From: Nonomuraea typhae
Lineage (GTDB): Bacteria; Actinomycetota; Actinomycetes; Streptosporangiales; Streptosporangiaceae
DNA: 64,000 nucleotides
NCBI RefSeq assembly: GCF_009760925.1
Contig: NZ_VRLV01000006.1
Span: 595,180 to 659,179, forward strand
Direction of reading: 5' to 3'
In this document: one piece after another, positions 61,924 to 64,000 of the stretch
Layout of the letters: the number at the start of each line of letters is the position of its first letter
Position numbering within the stretch: position 1 is the stretch's first letter
Translations under genes and position numbers: made by a program
Notes under the pieces: model-generated
What the model was told of the DNA's origin: nothing
Seen by the model: only the letters and a program-made list of their open reading frames with translations
Databases searched by the model: none

Positions 61924-62588
61924 CGCGCGTGCTCGTCGTGGACGACGAACCCCAGATCCTGCGCGCCATGCGGATCAACCTCGCCGCCCGCGGCTACGAC
62001 GTGGCGCTCGCCCCCGACGGCGCCACCGCCCTGCGCCAGGCCGCCGACTGGCACCCCGACCTGGTCATCCTCGACCTCGGCCTGCCCGACATCGAAGGCG
62101 TGGACGTCATCCACGGCCTGCGCGGCTGGACCCAGGTCCCGATCATCGTGCTGAGCGGCCGCGGCGACGGCCGGCAGAAGGTGGACGCGCTCGACGCCGG
62201 CGCCGACGACTACGTCACCAAGCCGTTCGGCATCGACGAGCTCCTGGCCCGCGTCCGCGCCGTCACCCGCCGCAGCGCCGTCAGCGCCGTGGAGTCCGCC
62301 GAGGTGCGGGTGGGCGAGCACGTGATCGACCTCGTGGGCAAGACGATCTCGGGCGGGGTACGGCTGACGCCCACGGAGTGGCACTTCCTCGAGCTCCTGC
62401 TGCGCAACCCGGGCAAACTGGTCAGCCAGCGGCACCTGCTGACCGAGGTCTGGGGCGCCTCCTACCTGAAGGAGACGCACTACCTGCGGCAGTACATGGC
62501 GCAGCTACGCCGCAAACTGGAGCGCGACCCGGCCCATCCCGTCCACCTGCTGACCGAGCCCGGGATGGGCTACCGCTTTCAGCCCTGA
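61920..62588 (+). CDS. kdpE: KdpE-type response regulator
   Basis: ATG 61920 overlaps the kdpD stop (ATGA), giving 222 residues. The receiver has DDE at 8-10, phospho-acceptor Asp52 and Lys in VTKPFGIDELLARV. The DNA-binding winged helix includes LTPTEWHFLELLLRNPGKLV and YLRQYMAQLRRKLERDPAHP, as in KdpE. Its last 10 bases overlap the convergent acidic protein gene. Confidence 0.93.
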   Translation: MTRVLVVDDEPQILRAMRINLAARGYDVALAPDGATALRQAADWHPDLVILDLGLPDIEGVDVIHGLRGWTQVPIIVLSGRGDGRQKVDALDAGADDYVTKPFGIDELLARVRAVTRRSAVSAVESAEVRVGEHVIDLVGKTISGGVRLTPTEWHFLELLLRNPGKLVSQRHLLTEVWGASYLKETHYLRQYMAQLRRKLERDPAHPVHLLTEPGMGYRFQP

Positions 62589-62839
62589 TCCTCTTCCTCT
62601 TCCTCGTCTTCCTGTTCCTGTTCCTGGAAGTAGGAGCGAGGCTCTTCGAGCAGGTCGGGATGGGCGTCGGTATCGCGCTTGTCCTCTTCGCGCATCCAGG
62701 TGACGATGCTCCGGTCGGCCTCGTCGTCGATCTCGGCGATCTTGTGCCGCTCTGGGAGCTTGTCCTGGTACATGGCGATCAGGGATTCCTGAGGGTCGTC
62801 TCCCAGGTCCTGGCTGATCTCATACGGCACGTCGGTCAT
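62579..62839 (-). CDS. Small acidic protein
   Basis: The 86-residue product has MTDVPYEISQDLGDDPQESL, a helical middle (DRSIVTWMREEDKRDTDAHP) and a C-terminal stretch dominated by Glu, Asp and Gln. No family is recognised. It starts 2 bases after the stop of the next reverse-strand gene, so the two are co-transcribed. Confidence 0.75.
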   Translation of the reverse strand: MTDVPYEISQDLGDDPQESLIAMYQDKLPERHKIAEIDDEADRSIVTWMREEDKRDTDAHPDLLEEPRSYFQEQEQEDEEEEEDQG

Positions 62840-62841
62840 GG

Positions 62842-63027
62842 CTACGCCCGGATCATCACGGTGGCTTTCTGTACGGCCCAGCCCGCCAGCAGGACACCGA
62901 AGACGGCCTGGGCCACCCGCGCCCATGGAGCCGAGGCGTCGGCCGCGTAGATCACGACGCCCAGCCACATCAGACCGAAACCGCCTACTAGGACGATTGC
63001 GGCCCAGTTGAACCCCCGTTGCCACAT
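62842..63027 (-). CDS. Small two-TM membrane protein
   Basis: The 61-residue protein has two hydrophobic segments (FNWAAIVLVGGFGLMWLGVV and AQAVFGVLLAGWAVQKATVM) joined by a short polar turn. It resembles small DUF2530-like actinobacterial membrane proteins but is too short for certainty. It is upstream of, and two bases from, the acidic protein gene. Confidence 0.7.
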   Translation of the reverse strand: MWQRGFNWAAIVLVGGFGLMWLGVVIYAADASAPWARVAQAVFGVLLAGWAVQKATVMIRA

Positions 63028-63094
63028 ACGCGCAGTCTCGCAGTCGTTCGTCCAAGACTGGGTATGGACACGGTCTGCCTTTCGACGGGTGTCG

Positions 63095-63496
63095 CTATCG
63101 GGGTAGCCTCCGGCCGGTTCCCACACAGCGGCGCAGGCGCATGCCGCTCCGCCGTACCGGCTGGGGGTTCTGCTCCAGGCAGGCCAGCAACGCGGCGGCC
63201 GCCCGCGCATCCGACAGGATGCGCTGCACGTCCTCGCCGTCCACCGGAAGCTGGCCACGCTCGCCCAGCTCGTGCCGCAGGAAGGCGAGGGGGTCGGGCG
63301 CGTCCACCGCGTCCGCCGCCACCGTGGCCCGCGCCGCTGTGAGCAGGCGCAGGTAGTAGGTGCGCAGCACGGCCTCGCGCATTCGCGAATGCTCCAGGTC
63401 GTCGACCAGGGTTCGCGCGATCCTGAGCAGGTCACCGGGGGTGGTCTTCTCGTCGGCCAGGAAGGCGCGGATGTCATCGAACTCCGAGCGTGTCAT
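63095..63496 (-). CDS. Hypothetical protein upstream of the rRNA operon
   Basis: ATG 63496 follows GGAGGTG by 5 bases, giving 133 residues. The sequence is helical and soluble (MTRSEFDDIRAFLADEKTTP, then RTLVDDLEHSRMREAVLRTY) with a basic C-terminal end. I know of no characterised relative. It is divergent from the rrn promoter region. Confidence 0.65.
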   Translation of the reverse strand: MTRSEFDDIRAFLADEKTTPGDLLRIARTLVDDLEHSRMREAVLRTYYLRLLTAARATVAADAVDAPDPLAFLRHELGERGQLPVDGEDVQRILSDARAAAALLACLEQNPQPVRRSGMRLRRCVGTGRRLPR

Positions 63497-63983
63497 GCCA
63501 ACACCTCCGGGGGCGCAGTCTGCTCGTGTGTACTTCGTACCTGGAGGCGATTGCGGATGACTTGCCGTCCACTTGCCGGGGTGGCCGGGCTGTTCCGGCC
63601 TGCGAGGTTTAGGCGCTGGGTGGCCAGGGAAGGACAAGATGATTACCCGAGTGGGCGTGAGCGGGGTCTGAGGGCTGCTAGAGTTGCTTCCGCAGGGCGG
63701 CCGATCTACAGGATCCGCCCGGCGCCACCCCAACTCTCACGCTGGTTCATCCTGCCCGGATGGTCTGGTACGTTTGCTGGGGCCCCAGGAAATGTCAAAT
63801 AACTGAGTTTGACAGAGAATGGGAACGCTGAAAGACTAAGGGCACAACGAAAAACGAACGAACGCCGGAAAACGCGTCCGTTTCTTGAGAACTCAACAGT
63901 GTGTTAAAAGCCAGTGCATGAAGTATCTCATGCAACACCTCGTCAAACAGTGGTTTGATGATGAGTTTTGCTAGTGTCAAACA
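63497..63983 (+). promoter_or_regulatory. rrn promoter and leader region
   Basis: No gene is seen in this 487-base stretch. TTGACA (63809-63814) with an AGACTA/GACTAA -10 near 63833-63839 is a plausible rrn promoter. The actinobacterial leader element TTGAG-AA-CTCAA (63885-63896, within TTTCTTGAGAACTCAACAGT) follows, then a small hairpin TGCATGA...TCATGCA (63915-63934) and the pre-16S flank. Further promoters upstream are likely but not resolved. Confidence 0.75.
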
Positions 63984-64000
63984 TCTTATGGAGAGTTTGA
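63984..64000 (+). rRNA. 16S rRNA, first bases
   Basis: The window ends in TTATGGAGAGTTTGA, the start of the universal 16S 5' sequence that continues TCCTGGCTCAG. The exact mature 5' end is approximate. Confidence 0.85.

Overview
The window is 64 kb of very GC-rich actinobacterial chromosome. Several features point to a filamentous actinomycete, probably in the Streptosporangiales (Nonomuraea-like). These are an AdnAB-type helicase-nuclease pair, UvrD2 with a tetracysteine and HRDC tail, a mycoredoxin-like protein, WhiB7 with an AT-hook and attenuated leader, an IdeR/DmdR iron box, Hanks-type kinases, pervasive GTG/TTG starts with 4-bp ATGA/GTGA overlaps, and an actinobacterial rrn leader. The genus is an inference; no 16S beyond its first bases is present.

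Layout. 1-14.7 kb is accessory chromosome: the end of a RibD_C/DHFR-like gene, a broken and partly inverted MarR gene, a small secreted protein, and a sugar-acid type catabolic locus (IclR, SDR, IlvD/Edd dehydratase; divergent RraA-like and GH13 genes). Then come an AAA/DUF4143 ATPase, a GntR regulator, an isochorismatase/GlxA pair flanking a degenerate repeat array, a deazaflavin-type reductase-hemerythrin fusion, a 16-bp minisatellite, a 5'-nucleotidase remnant and an SDR/TetR pair. 14.8-21.5 kb is adnA-adnB. 21.5-26.8 kb is a compact siderophore-type cluster: ATP-grasp, two IucA/IucC NIS synthetases and a PLP decarboxylase behind a near-consensus iron box. 26.9-29.5 kb holds a small Asp-tailed membrane protein, a two-component system and a decayed class F sortase. 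29.5-35 kb is a head-to-tail trio of paralogous kinase-beta-propeller membrane proteins in which only the last keeps kinase catalytic residues.

35-41.5 kb is a conserved maintenance and stress block: nudC, mycoredoxin, a secreted alpha/beta hydrolase, uvrD2, tesB, and whiB7 with its promoter, leader ORF and attenuator. 41.7-44.4 kb carries two MFS efflux genes with TetR-type palindromes and a 31-copy GGGGTGCC octamer tract with G-quadruplex potential. 44.6-58 kb is mostly conserved actinobacterial genes: AarF-like kinase, a ThiF/TOMM-like protein, enoyl-CoA hydratase, a YgjP-like metallopeptidase, an EEP phosphatase, Nudix, DUF2342 metalloprotease, an epimerase, MoaE, a PDZ/Lon-like protease and a UPF0182 membrane protein. 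58.1-58.4 kb has two near-identical initiator tRNAs. 59-62.6 kb has a truncated haemoglobin and kdpDE without kdpFABC. Three small reverse-strand genes follow, and the window ends in the promoter, leader and first bases of a 16S rRNA gene.

The two loci most worth experiments are the kinase/pseudokinase-propeller operon and the iron-box NIS cluster. The whiB7 leader, the octamer tract and the repeat array at 10.66-10.84 kb are the strongest non-coding signals.
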